DNA of 64,000 nucleotides from Miscanthus floridulus (Eukaryota > Streptophyta > Magnoliopsida > Poales > Poaceae). Of the stretch, positions 10,243 through 21,164 are shown in pieces. A program made the position numbers and the translations under genes. The notes below the pieces were generated by a model. The model did no database searches. It was not told the origin of the DNA and saw only the letters and a list, made by a program, of their open reading frames with translations. Numbering within the stretch: position 1 is the stretch's first letter; every line of letters starts with the position of its first letter. The stretch spans positions 74,772,791-74,836,790 of the forward strand of contig NC_089584.1 in assembly GCF_019320115.1 (NCBI RefSeq), read 5' to 3'.

Positions 10243-13200
10243 TCAACACATATTTGAGAAATCCAATATGTTCAACTCATTCCTTAGCTTGCAAAATCTT
10301 TTCTCATCCAATGGCTTGGTGAATATATCGGCAAGTCGATCTTCGGTGCTTATACTCTCAATGCAAATGTCCCCTTTTTGTTGGTGATCTCTTATGAAAT
10401 GGTGGCAGACATCAATGTGCTTTGTTCTTGCATGTTGAACCAGATTGTTGATCATCTTGATTGCACTCTCATTGTCACATAGCAAGGGCACTTTCTTGAA
10501 CTTGATTCCAAAATCACTCAAAGTGGCCTTCATCTAAAGTATTTGTGCACAATAACTACCGATGGATATGTATTCGGCTTCGGCGATTGATAAGCAACAC
10601 TATTTTGCTTATTTAATGACCATGAAACAAGTGATCTTCCCAACAATTGATATGTACATGAGGTGCTCTTCTTTTCAACCTTGCATCCTGCATAATCCGA
10701 GTTAGAGTAACCAACTAGCTCAAACTTTGCTCCTTTGGGATACCACAAACTAACATTTTGTATATGCTTTAAGTACCTCAATATTCTCTTTGTAGCCTTC
10801 AAATGACTTTCTCTTGGTGAGGCTTGAAATCTTGCAACATGCATACACTAAACATGACATCCGGTCTTGATGCGGTCACATAGAGTAGGCTTCCAATCAT
10901 AGACCGATACAATTTTTGATCCACCATATTTCCACTTGCATCACTATCCAAGTTGCCATTTATTCCCATTGGTGTACTAATGGCTTTACTATCATTCATG
11001 CCAAACTTCTTGATCATGTCCTTGATATACTTGCCTTGACTTACAAATGTACCATTCTTCAATTGCTTGATTTGAAGACCAAGGAAGTAACTTAACTCTC
11101 CAATCATGGACATTTCAAACTCATTAGCCATCATCTTTCAAAACTCATCATAAAAATCTTGATTGGTTGATCCAAATATGATGTCATCAACATAGATTTG
11201 CAACATAAATAAATCTTTTTCGATCTTCTTGATGAAAAAAGTGGTGTCAACCATGCCCATCACGAACCCTTTAGAGAGTAGGAAGTCCCTCAATCTCTCA
11301 TACCATGCTCTAGGTGCTTGCTTCAAGCCATACAATGCCTTCTTCAACTTGTCCACATGGTCGGGCTTCTCACCATCTTCAAAACTAGGATGTTGCTCAA
11401 TATATACTTCTTTATTAATGTAACCATTGAGAAATGCACTCTAAACATCCATTTGATAGAGTTTGATGTTGTGGGCGCAAGCATAGGCCAGCAAAATTCT
11501 AATTGCTTCCAATCTAGCAACCGGGGCATATGTTTCTCCAAAGTCAAGACCTTCAACTTGTGTATATCCTTGTGCTACCAATCTTGCTTTGTTCTATACT
11601 ACTATCCCATCTTGATCTTGCTTGTTTCTAAAGACCTATTTGGTTCTAATTACATTGTGACCCTTTGGTCTCTCTACTAATTCCCACACTTGATTTCTTG
11701 TGAAATTATTCAATTCTTCATGCATAGCATTCACCCAATCAACATCCTTCAATGCTTCATCTATCTTCTTTGGTTCAATGGATGACACAAATGAGAAGTG
11801 CACATAAAATGAAGCCAATCTTGATCTAGTTTGCACACCTCTTGAAATATCACCAATGATAGTGTCCAATGGATGATCCCTTGCAATATTGGTTGGTTGG
11901 AGCATTGGAACTTCATTGCTTGTACTTGCTTGATCATTGGATTAAGATGATGTACTAGCCACTTAATCTTGTTCATTTTCATGAGAGACACTTGTACTAG
12001 CTTGATTTGTATCATCTTGCACATTTGAGTTAGAGAGCACTTGCACTTGATCATCTTCATCGTCATTCACTTGCCTAGGCCTCAATTCACCAACATCCAT
12101 GTTCTTCATGGCATTTGAAAGTTGAATGCCTCTAACATCTTCCAAGTTATCATTCTCTTCTTGTGAACCCTTGTTTTCATCAAATTCAACATCATGAACT
12201 TCCTCAAGGGTACCACTATCCAAATTCCAAACTCTATATGCTTTGCTTGTAGTGGAGTATCCAAGTAGGAATCATTCATCCTATTTCTTGTCAAACTTGC
12301 CTAATCTAGTGCCTTTCTTCAAGATATAGCATTTACAACCAAAGACCCAAAATATGCAATGTTGGGCTTTCTACCATTCAAGAGCTCATATGGTGTCTTC
12401 TCTTTCAATGGGTGACAATAGAGGCGGTTGCTACAATAGCAAGCCATATTGATAGCTTCGGCCCAAAAGGATTGACTCACATTGTACTCACTAAGCATAG
12501 ACCTTGCCATATCAATAAGTGTTCTATTCTTCCTCTCAAAAAAGCCATTTGATTGTGGAGTGTACTTGGCAGAGAATTGATGTCTAATTCCAAATTCATC
12601 ACACAACTCATCAATTCTAGTGTTCTTGAACTCACTACCATTGTCACTTCTAACTCTCTTGATGGTTGTTTCAAACTCATTGTGAATGCCCTTGACAAAT
12701 GATTTGAATGTTGCAAACACATCACTTTTGTCCACTAGAAAGAATACCCATGTGTATCTAGTGTAATCATCCACTATCACAAAGCCATATTTGTTACCAT
12801 CAATGCTAGTGTATTGTGTTGGCCCAAACAAGTCCATGTGTAATAACTCAAATACTTTACTAGTGCTCATCATGCTTTTCTTAGGATGGGTGTTTCCAAC
12901 TTGTTTGCTGGATTGACAAGAGCTACAAAGCTTATCCTTTTCAAACACAACATCTTTCAAGCCTCTAACCAAGTCATGCTTGACCAATCTATTTAATTGT
13001 TTCATTCCAACATGACCAAGCCTTCTATGCCATAACCAACCCATGATAGACTTAGTGAACAAGCATGTAGATAATCTAGCTTCACTAGCATTGAAATCAA
13101 CCAAGTATAGATTCTCATATCTAAAGCCTTTGAAGATCAAATTAGAGCCATCTACACTTATGATCTCTACATCATCTACCCCAAATATGCATTTGAATCC

Positions 13201-13440
13201 AAGATCACACAATTGAGCCATGGATAGCAAATTAAAATTTAAGCTCTCTACTAGCAACACATTGGATATGCTCATGTCATTGGATATTGCAATCTTACCA
13301 AGCCCTTTGACCTTGCCTTTGTCATTGTCACCAAATGTGATACTATCATAACCATCATTGCCATTGGTGTTGATTGAGTTGAACATTCTTGCATCACCGG
13401 TCATGTGTTGAGTGCACCCACTATCAAGAATCCAATGCCT
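10243..13440 (-). pseudogene. pol of Sirevirus E: protease, integrase, reverse transcriptase, RNase H
   Basis: Minus-strand order is protease (WILDSGCTQHMTGD at about 13425-13385) and integrase in one 361-codon open block (13404-12319). The integrase zinc site is HRRLGHVGMKQL followed by CSSCQSSK; the core acidic residues lie in HMDLFGP, VRSDNGSEF and NGFFERKNR. Reverse transcriptase follows in pieces (11905-10799) with QIYVDDIIFG near 11185-11160. RNase H runs to 10243 with DNESAIKMINN and the usual copia end LADIFTKPL. Stops interrupt RT at several places, mainly TAG at Trp or similar codons, plus a frameshift near 10840. The family carries out reverse transcription and integration; this copy is inactive. 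Confidence 0.87.
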
Positions 13441-13510
13441 TCCACCGGCTTTGTAATTGACCTACAAAAGAAGATTAATTCTTTTTAGGTACCCAAACTT
13501 GCTTGGGTCC

Positions 13511-15540
13511 TTAAAGGTTAGTCACTAAGCTCTTTGGTACCCAAATGGCTTTCTTCTTTGAGCCCATCCATGGTTTACCAATGAACTTAGCCTTGACACT
13601 ATTTGCACCTTTGGTGAGCACATTGAAAGAATCAAGCTTAATGGAGAATACATTAGCATTTTTGCTCTTGTTCTTGCATTCATGCTCTACATGACCAACT
13701 TGCTTGCAACTAGTGCAAAACCAACCATTGTTCTTCACAAAACTAGTCTTGTGAGGAGCAAAGGTTGTCTTGCCTTTCTTAGGGTATAGCCCAATCCCTC
13801 TTTGTAGAGAGATGCTATTTGGCTACCCAAGCACATAAGCAGGCGGTCCTCACCACCATAGGCCTTAGCCAAGGTGTGAGTGAGCTTATTGACCTCCTTC
13901 TTGAGGGTCTCATTCTCAACCATTAGTGATGCATCACAAGTGAAACCATCACTACTAGATGAGATGGAAGTAGAAGTGCTACAAGAAGGATTAGTGGGAG
14001 CAATAGTGATAGGCATAGATAATAATTCATCAATTATATCACAAGTTAAGCCTACATCACAAGTCTCAACATGCTTCTTTTTATTTTGTTCATTAAGCAA
14101 AGAGGAATGAGTTTTTTCAAGCTTCTCGTGAGCCTTGCCAAGCTTCTCATGGGCTTCCTCTAGCCTCTCATGAGTTGCATTGAGCTCATCAAAGGCTTGC
14201 TTAAGGGCTTTTAGTTCCTTACGCAAGCTTTTGCATTCCCTTCTCTTAATGCCAAAGTGTTCTTTAGCATCTTCTAGCATGTCAAATAATTCATCTTTAG
14301 TGGGTTCATCATCATCACTATCACTATCATTTTCATTTTCATTATCATGTTCTTCATCACTTCCATCATCACAAATTTATACCTTAGTGGCCTTATCCAT
14401 GAAGCATGATGGAGTGTCGAAGAGAGAAGGCTTCTCATTGATAGCAATACTTGCAAGTGCCTTCTTCTTGGTGGTCTTGTCATCATCACTATCATCATCA
14501 TCACTTGAGGAAGCATCACTATCCCAAGTGACCACATATGAACCACCCTTCTTCTTCTTGAAGGTCATCTTGTCCTTCTTCTCTTTCTTTTCCTTCTTAT
14601 CCTTCTTCTTGTTCTTCTTGTCATCATCTTTGTCACTATTGTATGGGCATTGAGCAACAAGATAATCTTTGCTTCCACAATTGAAGCACCTTCTTGACTC
14701 TTCCTTGTTCTTGGATCAAGATTTCTTCCTTCTAGCATGATATCCTTTCTTCATCATAAACTTCCCAAATCTCTTTACAAAGAGAGCCATCTTCTCATCA
14801 TCATCATCATCCTATGAGCCATCATCTTCAATTGATGTATCTTGCTTTGCCTTGCCCTTGGATGATGTGGCCTTGAATGCCACGCTCTTCTTCTTCTCAT
14901 CCTTCTTCTCATCTTTCTTCTCCTTCTTTTCTTCCTTCTCATCATCATCTCTATATATATCATCGGTCATTATATCTCCCAACACTTGATTTGGTGTCAT
15001 GGTGTCCAAACCACTCCTCACTAGAATAGTGACCAATGTGCCAAATCTTGAAGGCAAACATCTCAAGAACTTGTGGGAGAAGTCCTTGTCCTTCACCTCT
15101 TCTCCAAGTGCTTTGAGATCATTGACAAGCACTTGAAACATATGGAACATCTTCGCCACACTCTTATCCTCCTTCATCTTGAAGCTTGCAAACTTCTCTT
15201 TGAAAATGTATGCCTTTACACCCTTCATGGATTGAGTGCCCTCAAATGATTCCTCCAATTTCTTCCATGCCTTATGAGCTCTCTCAATGTTCTTGATTTG
15301 CTCAAAAGTTCTCTCATCCAAAGCATCATGAATGGCACTAAGAGCAATGTCATTATTTTGGAGTAGCATTTCTTCGGTGGCGGTTGGAGCCTCTTCATCT
15401 TCAATCTCAATCTTTGTCTCTACCACCTTCCAAACCTTCCTATTGATTGACTTGATATAAGTTGTCATCTTAGCTTTCCAATAGGAATAATTTGAGACAT
15501 CAAATTGGGGTGGCTTCTTGGTGTTGTTGATTTGAGCCAT
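13511..15540 (-). pseudogene. gag of Sirevirus E (UBN2-type capsid, two zinc knuckles, coiled coil)
   Basis: The start is MAQINNTKKPPQFDVSNYS at 15540. The first block (15540-14812, 242 codons) is the copia capsid domain, with YWKAKM near residue 22 and KFLRCLP near 170, ending in a long Lys/Glu-rich tract. After a stop, a first zinc knuckle reads CFNCGSKDYLVAQC (about 14694-14653): the His is a Tyr, one C-to-T step from CAT. Acidic and Ser-rich blocks follow, then a heptad-like coiled coil of 'THERLEEAHEKL' type (14280-13735). A second, intact knuckle is CTSCKQVGHVEHEC (about 13720-13679). The unusual length fits Sirevirus gag. The frame is interrupted at least three times. Confidence 0.82.
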
Positions 15541-15580
15541 TTTTACACTGAAGGTTGTTAAGCCTCAAATCACGGTGACC

Positions 15581-15595
15581 TCAGCTCAGATACCA
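15581..15595 (-). promoter_or_regulatory. Primer binding site of Sirevirus E
   Basis: Minus-strand TGGTATCTGAGCTGA starts two bases after the LTR end. It resembles the initiator tRNA-Met PBS TGGTATCAGAGC with one change, and lies 40 bp before the gag ATG. Confidence 0.75.
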
Positions 15596-15597
15596 CT

Positions 15598-17412
15598 TGT
15601 AAGGTCCTAATAGCTAGAGGGGGGTGAATAGCCTATTAAAAATTTCTACAACAACACTTAACAAACCGGTTAGACAATTATGAGGCGAAGCAAGTGTTGC
15701 GCTAGCCTACTAAAATTGCAAGCCGCCTACCACAATTCTAGTTTATATAGTTTCTATCCACACAATAGCTATGTCACTACACTAAGTTAGTGTGCTCTCA
15801 AAGGCTAACTAAAGAGCCACACAAACCAAACTAACAAGCTCTCATAACTAGCTACACTAAAGAGCTTAACAACTAGTTTGCGGTAATGTAAAGAGAGTGA
15901 GCAATTTTTTTATACCACCGTGTCGAGGAGTGAACCAATCAATCACAAGAATGAATACCAATGAAGACCAATCACCTCAGAATCAAATGATGAACACAAT
16001 GATTTTTTACCGAGGTTCACTTGCTTGCCGGCAAGCTAGTCCTCATTGTGGTCATTCACTCACTTGGAGGTTCACGCGCTAATTGGCATCACACGCCAAA
16101 CCCTCAATAGGGTGCCACACAACCAACATAAGATGAGGATCACACAAACCACGAGCAATTCACTAGAGTGTCTTTTGGCTCTCTGCCGGGGAAAGATCAA
16201 GAACCCCTCACAATCACCACGATCGGAGCTGGAGACAATCACCAACCTCCACTCGATGATCCTCGCTGCTCCAAGCCATCTAGGTGGCGGCAACCGCTAA
16301 GAGTAATGAGCAAATCCCGCAGCGAAACACAAACACCAAGTGCCTCTAGATGCAAACACTCAAGCAATGCACTTGGATTTACTCTCAATCTCACAAAGAT
16401 GTTGAATCTATGATGGAGATGAGTGGAAGGGCTTTGGCTAAGCTCATAAGGTTGCTATGCCAATGCAAATGGCCAAGTGAGTGAGCTAGAGCCGGCCATG
16501 GGGCTTAAATAGAAGCCCCCATAAAATAGAGCCATTGTACCCCTTCACTGGGCACAACTCAAGGTGACCGGACGCTCCGATTAGATTGACCGGACGCAGG
16601 ACCCCAGTGTCCGGTCGCTCGATGCTTGCCACATGTCATCAGCTTCAAATGCACTACTCAAAGTGACTGGACGCACCAACACCAGCGTCCAGTCATTTCC
16701 AGTAAGGTTCTAGAGGTGAAAATTCATGACCAGACTCACCCAGCGTTCGGTCACACAACGTCTCCTCTGTGCGCTGCCACGTCAGTGGGACCAGACATGC
16801 CCCATCAGCGTTCGATCACTAAGTGACCCAGCGTCCGGTCAAAGACCGACACCAGTGTCTTCACTGCTTCCACTGACCGAACACAGGACCCCAGCGTTCG
16901 ATCACTATGTGACCAGCGTGACTAACTCCTTTTCAACTCTATCTTCTTCACCCTTGCTCAAATGTGCTAACCATCAAGTGTATCACCTTGTGCACATGTG
17001 TTAGCATATTTTCACAAATATTTTCAAGGGTGTTAGCACTCTACTAGATCCTAAATGCATATGCAATGAGTTAAAGCATCTAGTGGCACTTTGATAACCG
17101 CATTTCGATACGAGTTTCACCCCTCTTAATAGTATGGCTATCTATCCTAAGTGTGATCACACTCACTAAGTGTCTCGATCACCAAAACAAAAATGGCTCC
17201 TACCACTTATACCTTTGCCTTGAGCCTTTTGTTTTTTCTCTTTCTTCTTTTTGAGTCCAAGCACTTGATCATTACCATGGCATCATCATCATCATGTCAA
17301 GATCTTCATTTGCTTCACCACTTGGAATGTGCTACCTATCTCATGATCACTTGATAAACTAGGTTAGCACTCAGGGTTTCATCAATTCACCAAAACTAAA
17401 CTAGAGCTTTCA
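15598..17412 (-). repeat. 5' LTR of Sirevirus E
   Basis: 1815 bp, TG...CA ends. The minus strand starts TGAAAGCTCTAG at 17412 and ends CCTTACA at 15598, two bases before the PBS. Its first 800 bp match the surviving 3' LTR (8193-9092) closely over long blocks, for example the 'GCTAACCATCAAGTGTATCA' region. The outer half carries a cluster of CCGGAC-type inverted motifs. Confidence 0.88.
16556..16920. repeat. Cluster of CCGGACGC / GCGTCCGGTC inverted motifs in Sirevirus LTR
   Basis: At least ten copies or variants of TGACCGGACGC and its reverse complement GCGTCCGGTCA are spaced over about 360 bp of the 5' LTR, in both orientations, often linked by 'ACCCCAG' or 'CACCAACACCA'. The 3' LTR has the same cluster at 8311-8610. 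Conserved palindromic motifs in the LTR promoter are known for Sireviruses and are thought to be regulatory. Confidence 0.7.
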
Positions 17413-18448
17413 ATCGTGGTGTGCTGCCTACTTCCTTATGGTTCCTGGTGGACTGACGCGTCCCTGTCGGGATGCTCTAAGGGCGTGCACTGGCTAGCGT
17501 CGAGCTCGTGTCGTCGAGACAATGAGCTTTCGGCCTGCTGCACCACCGCATGCTCGAGCAGCATGCGAATCTCGTGGTGGGCCCGATGATCCTCGGCCAT
17601 TGTAGCCTCTGGAAGGCCATGGAGCAAGGCCACCGTCGTGGCGATGTTCTGGCTCACTCGGGCGAAGCGAGGGAGGGCTTCATCATCTGCGATGATCCTT
17701 CGGTTCATGTCGTGGGCCATGGCACGTGCGCGCCCACCGTCTCCATGGCGCTCTATCTCCTGATTGAGCTCCATGCATTCCTGCTTGAGCTAGAGTTGTG
17801 GTTCCTCGATCTCTCAGTGTTAGGTTTTTAGCTACTCCACTGGCAAGCATGGGGCCGCTATCTCCCTCTCGGCCTCGTCGTCAAGGTCATTTATTGGGGT
17901 AGCCTCCCCTTGTGGATGCTTTCGATGTGCCCCTAGGGGGTGCCCATCATAAAGCATTCATGGGAGGGGTGATGGCTTCCCCTGCTAGAGTTAGAGCCAG
18001 AGGGTGACTCTGGCTCCTCTGCCAGGAGGTCGTGGAAAGATTCGGTGACGTGTTCGATCACCCCCATGAATTCGTCGTTCGTGGAAGGTGGAACCATGCG
18101 TTATGCCACAAGGTGGCTAACGGTCACCGTGGCGTTACGGAGACCGAACAGAAGCACTATTGGGGCGCTCCGTATGAGGTGTTCTAGAGGGAGGGGTTCC
18201 TCTCTGGTGAGTCACGCCATGTCGTTGGCGTCAGAGAAGGTGAGGTGGCGCGGGTCCTCCCTGGACTGCTAGGGTCCCAAGGAGACGCCGAGCTATGGAT
18301 CAAGCCTCTCGTAGTCGAGGCCGATGGAGGGGAGAGGTTGGATGACAGCGAGAGCCCATGCCAACTCTCCTCCCACCATGATGATAAAGTCTAGGTCACC
18401 GAAGCGCATGTGTGCGCTTGGGACCCAGCTGATACCGTGGCTAGCCAT
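17413..18448 (-). pseudogene. gag N-terminal region of element A'
   Basis: It begins MASHGISWVPSAHMRFGDLDF at 18448, 37 bp after the PBS, and runs about 345 codons to the Sirevirus junction. It includes a Ser/Glu-rich stretch (near 18010) and a helical block (17774-17436) with RARAMAHDMNRR and QNIATTVALLHGLPEA. Element A has the same protein start at 55472. At least six in-frame stops are present, mainly TAG where the family has Gln. The product would be the N-terminal part of a long Tat-lineage Gag; this copy is inactive. Confidence 0.65.
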
Positions 18449-18484
18449 CCGTGGCCTAATGTTAATGTCAGAACGCGCAAAGGT

Positions 18485-18503
18485 CCCCTACATGGCACAC
18501 CAA
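18485..18503 (-). promoter_or_regulatory. Primer binding site of element A'
   Basis: Minus-strand TTGGTGTGCCATGTAGGGG directly follows the LTR end (CACCAATA plus G). Element A has TTGGTACGCCAGGTAGGGG in the same place. The primer tRNA is not assigned here. Confidence 0.6.
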
Positions 18504-18504
18504 C

Positions 18505-19809
18505 TATTGGTGTTTCGAGTAAACACCAATGAGTAAATTTGTGTTGTTACGTGTCTAGCCTAGATGGTATGCTAAAAAGACACAAGGTTTATACTAGTTT
18601 GGGCAGAATGTCCCTACGTCCAGTTCATGGCTGCTACTCGTGTTATTTGCATTGAAAATTTTGTAGTAGGGGTTATAAACGGGCGAGAGAGGGAAAGATC
18701 CCACGTCTCTGATGGAAAGGTCAAATGGACATTGAGAGCTTCGTCGCTGCTCAACTATGTGTGATGTGATGTGTGGTGTGTTTAATTGATCCATCCTCTT
18801 AGTGGGGTGCCCTACCTTCCCTTTTATAGACAAGGGGAAGCAGGGTTTACATATGGGAGAAAGAAGAGAAACTAGAGGTAAAGGAGGTCCTTCGAAGATG
18901 TCGGGTCTTCCTTTTCCTCTGAGCAAGCCCCGCTGACACGGTAGATGGTGCCAGGGAAAGCTCCATGTCGTGTGCATGTCCGCTGATCCTGATAGGGCCG
19001 CGCTAGGCGTCTGTCCGCTGACGATGTCATGTGTTGGCTTTGTCAGCAAGTGGTCATGTCCTATACCGTGCCAGCGGGCGGCGCGATGGACCAGGGTGCT
19101 GATCCGTGACCCTACGGGGAGCAGACAGCGTTTCCTTCTAGACCGTAGTGGTTGTCGTATGCTTCCGTCAGGATCCGCGCCTGAGAGAAAATGGCGGCGC
19201 CCACAACGCTGTTAAGACAAATGTCGGCGCCTACAACACTGTTAGGGCTCTGACATGCCCGGAAGGGCTTAAAGTGACAGTCTTGTCATATCTTGACGGT
19301 ACTTTCCTACAGGTGTGCAGGGTATGGTCCTCGATATTGCGGTTGACTTGAGTGCCCTGTCTTATCTGCGCATGTAGTTATGAAGGAGCAGCGTGCAGAC
19401 GTCGGGCGATGCGGTGCCAGCCCTCGGACGTCGGGTGAGGTGGAGCCAGCCCTCGGGGGTCGGACAAGACGGAGTCTACCCTTAGACGTTGGGCGAGGCG
19501 GAGCCAGCCCCCGGACGTCGGGCGAGTCAGGGCCAGCCCTCGGACATCGGGCGAGGCGGAGCCAGCCCTCGGACGTCGGGCGAGGCGGAGCCACCCCTCA
19601 GGGGTCGGGCAAGACGGAGTCTGCCCTTAGACGTCGAGCAAGGCGGAGCCAGTCCTCCGGAGTCAGCCTAAGGCGGGGCCTATGGTCTCAGTGGACGGTG
19701 GAGGAGTGACCCGGCAAGCGGTGTAGTCGCGCTCCTAGTCGCGTAGATGAATCAACGTTGACGGTCATTAGCTCCTCTTCTTCGGGCACCCTAATATTGG
19801 TCCCCAACA
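18505..19809 (-). repeat. 5' LTR of element A'
   Basis: 1305 bp, minus-strand start TGTTGGGGACC at 19809 and end CACCAATA at 18505 (expected CACCGACA, decayed). It contains a TATA box (minus-strand TATAAAA, 18822-18828) and a GC-rich minisatellite upstream of it (19395-19670). The layout matches LTR 55529-56614 of element A. Confidence 0.72.
19395..19670. repeat. GC-rich minisatellite in the A' LTR
   Basis: About nine imperfect copies of a roughly 30-bp unit such as GACGTCGGGCGAGGCGGAGC plus CAGCCCTCG. ORFs through it on both strands are Arg/Gly/Pro-rich and are by-products of the repeat. Confidence 0.8.
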
Positions 19810-20459
19810 CTCAGCTTCACTAGTGAATCAGCTTTTGATGTCTTTGGCTCTAAAAACAACTTTACCAGTAGAGTTGAATCTATTTTCATAAGGTTTGGTA
19901 AAACAGCTTTTCAGTGAAGGTAGCAGAGAGAACTAAGGAAAGCTAGTATTTTTAGCTGCATTCCGCTTCACCTAGAGAACCGTGCATGTGAGAGGAGCTG
20001 AAAACAACTTTTAAGGATAAGTTGTTTTATCTGGACCCATTTGATAGGAGAAGCTGAAAACAGCTTTGTGAAAGTTGGTAGAGCTCCACCAAACACATCC
20101 ATTGGAGATGCCGCAGGTGCTTATGTTTATTCCGTTCTAAGGTTAACATAGCTTGTGCAAGAGAACCAGTTAGGGGCGAACGCTGAGAGAACATAAAAAT
20201 ATTTCCTCTTCCTTTGTCTTTAAGAAGTCTTTAAGAAAATGGAAGGCATAGGGCATCTAGAATGTATACAGCGTCCACTGACCCTAAGATGGGTCCCACA
20301 CCAATATAAGGGTGGGTTTGACTCAGATAAAAGAAACAATTTCTCGTTAGGAAAGGCGGGATTTTCTTGTTGCCAACTTTGCCTTCGACCCTCTGCATGC
20401 CGCATCCAACCTCCTCATCCTTCAGTTTCTCACGAGCGACGAACGGTTGTTTATTTGCT
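19810..20459. other. Unassigned sequence between element A' and the assembly gap
   Basis: No gene recognised. Around 19813-20100 the sequence repeats phrases such as AGCTGAAAACA, CAGCTTTG and 'AGCTCCACCAAACACATCC', which resemble the ends of grass MITEs, but no matched inverted termini with a target duplication could be fixed. From 20220 it runs featureless to the gap. Confidence 0.4.
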
Positions 20460-20559
20460 NNNNNNNNNNNNNNNNNNNNNNNNNNNNNNNNNNNNNNNNN
20501 NNNNNNNNNNNNNNNNNNNNNNNNNNNNNNNNNNNNNNNNNNNNNNNNNNNNNNNNNNN
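20460..20559. other. Assembly gap (100 N)
   Basis: Exactly 100 N, the usual placeholder for a gap of unknown size. Frames that cross it are not real evidence of coding. Confidence 0.98.
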
Positions 20560-21164
20560 TTTGATGTTGTCCCTATGCAAGCTTGTTCCATTTTGTTAGG
20601 TCGCCCATGGGAATTTGATAATGATGCTTTACACCATGGTAGAACTAATACATACACTATCATACATAAGGACAAGAAAATTACATTGCTGCCTTTGTCT
20701 CCTACGGATATTATTAAACATGCTAATGAGATAAAAAATAAACCTCCAACAGACATTGCTAAAATAATGGGATTAAGTTAAAAGGAGGTGCTTTTCTTGC
20801 TACAACTCTAGCTACTGCTGAGTTATGTGATAATCCTGATGCACCATGTTATACTATGTTTTGTCAACCTTTTATGTCTGGTGCATTGCCTGCTGTCACT
20901 AACCTTTTGCAGGAGTTCGCTGATGATGGGATGGAGTCGAGGATGACTCCAATTCTACAAGGAGGGGATAATGAGGACATCGCCAAGATGGAGTCAAGGA
21001 CGACTCCAATTCGAGAAGGGGAGGATGATGAGGACATCGCCACGCTGGACACACCGACGCCATGGTCTTCCCCAAGTTGCAATTCGTTTCCAACTCAGCT
21101 GCCACGTCGTCCTCGGATTCAGCAGACACGTCGTCACTGTTTCGGTCATAACTTCCTCATATGA
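20560..21164 (+). pseudogene. Gypsy protease tail fused to a short linker, no reverse transcriptase
   Basis: Directly after the gap the frame reads VVPMQACSILLGRPWEFD, the C-terminal half of a chromovirus-type aspartic protease, then HHGRTNTYTI and KKITLLPLSP. After one stop (TAA, 20779) another frame has CYTMFCQPF and NLLQEFADDG. In autonomous relatives the RT start follows 'LLQEFADVF'; here it is replaced by MESRMTPILQGGDNEDIAK, duplicated once, and then by non-coding sequence. This suggests a gag-protease-only, non-autonomous gypsy element. Gag is lost in the gap. The family assignment (Reina/CRM side of the chromoviruses) is tentative. Confidence 0.6.
20931..21044 (+). repeat. 57-bp in-frame tandem duplication
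   Basis: Two adjacent copies, starting ATGGAGTC at 20931 and at 20988, encode MESRMTPILQGGDNEDIAK and MESRTTPIREGEDDEDIAT. The unit is 19 codons, so the frame is kept. Confidence 0.85.

Larger units (their letters stand above)
8193..17412 (-). mobile_element. Sirevirus (Ty1/copia, SIRE/Maximus type), element E
   Basis: On the minus strand the order is a full 5' LTR (17412-15598), PBS, gag (from 15540), protease, integrase, reverse transcriptase, RNase H (to 10243), a 1.1-kb non-coding stretch with repeated polypurine tracts, the PPT, and a 3' LTR cut at 8193 by element F. Protease-integrase-RT order is copia. The long Lys/Asp-rich gag with coiled coil and the multiple PPT-like tracts are hallmarks of the Sirevirus genus. 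E is inserted in the gag region of A'; the bases after its 5' LTR, ATCGT (17413-17417), are the predicted target duplication. Coding capacity is lost through scattered stops and frameshifts. Confidence 0.88.
17413..19809 (-). mobile_element. 5' part of a Tat-lineage Ty3/gypsy element (A'), cut by Sirevirus E
   Basis: Minus-strand order is LTR (19809-18505), PBS, and the start of gag (18448 down to 17413), where Sirevirus E is inserted. It runs parallel, with clear similarity, to element A at 54380-56614, so A and A' are two copies of one family. The right flank, CTCAG (19810-19814), is the predicted target duplication. The rest of A' should lie left of the window beyond E, F and G. Confidence 0.75.

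Noticed and set aside
14180..14653. 157-codon Ser/Leu-rich plus-strand frame
   Set aside because: It is the complement of the Lys/Glu/Asp-rich gag of the Sirevirus.
17413..19809. A' as the missing 3' LTR of element A
   Set aside because: A' has its own PBS and gag start next to the LTR, so it is the 5' end of a separate copy.
20239..20781. 180-codon plus-strand frame
   Set aside because: It runs through 100 N of the assembly gap. Only the part after 20560 is real coding sequence, and it is a retroelement protease.
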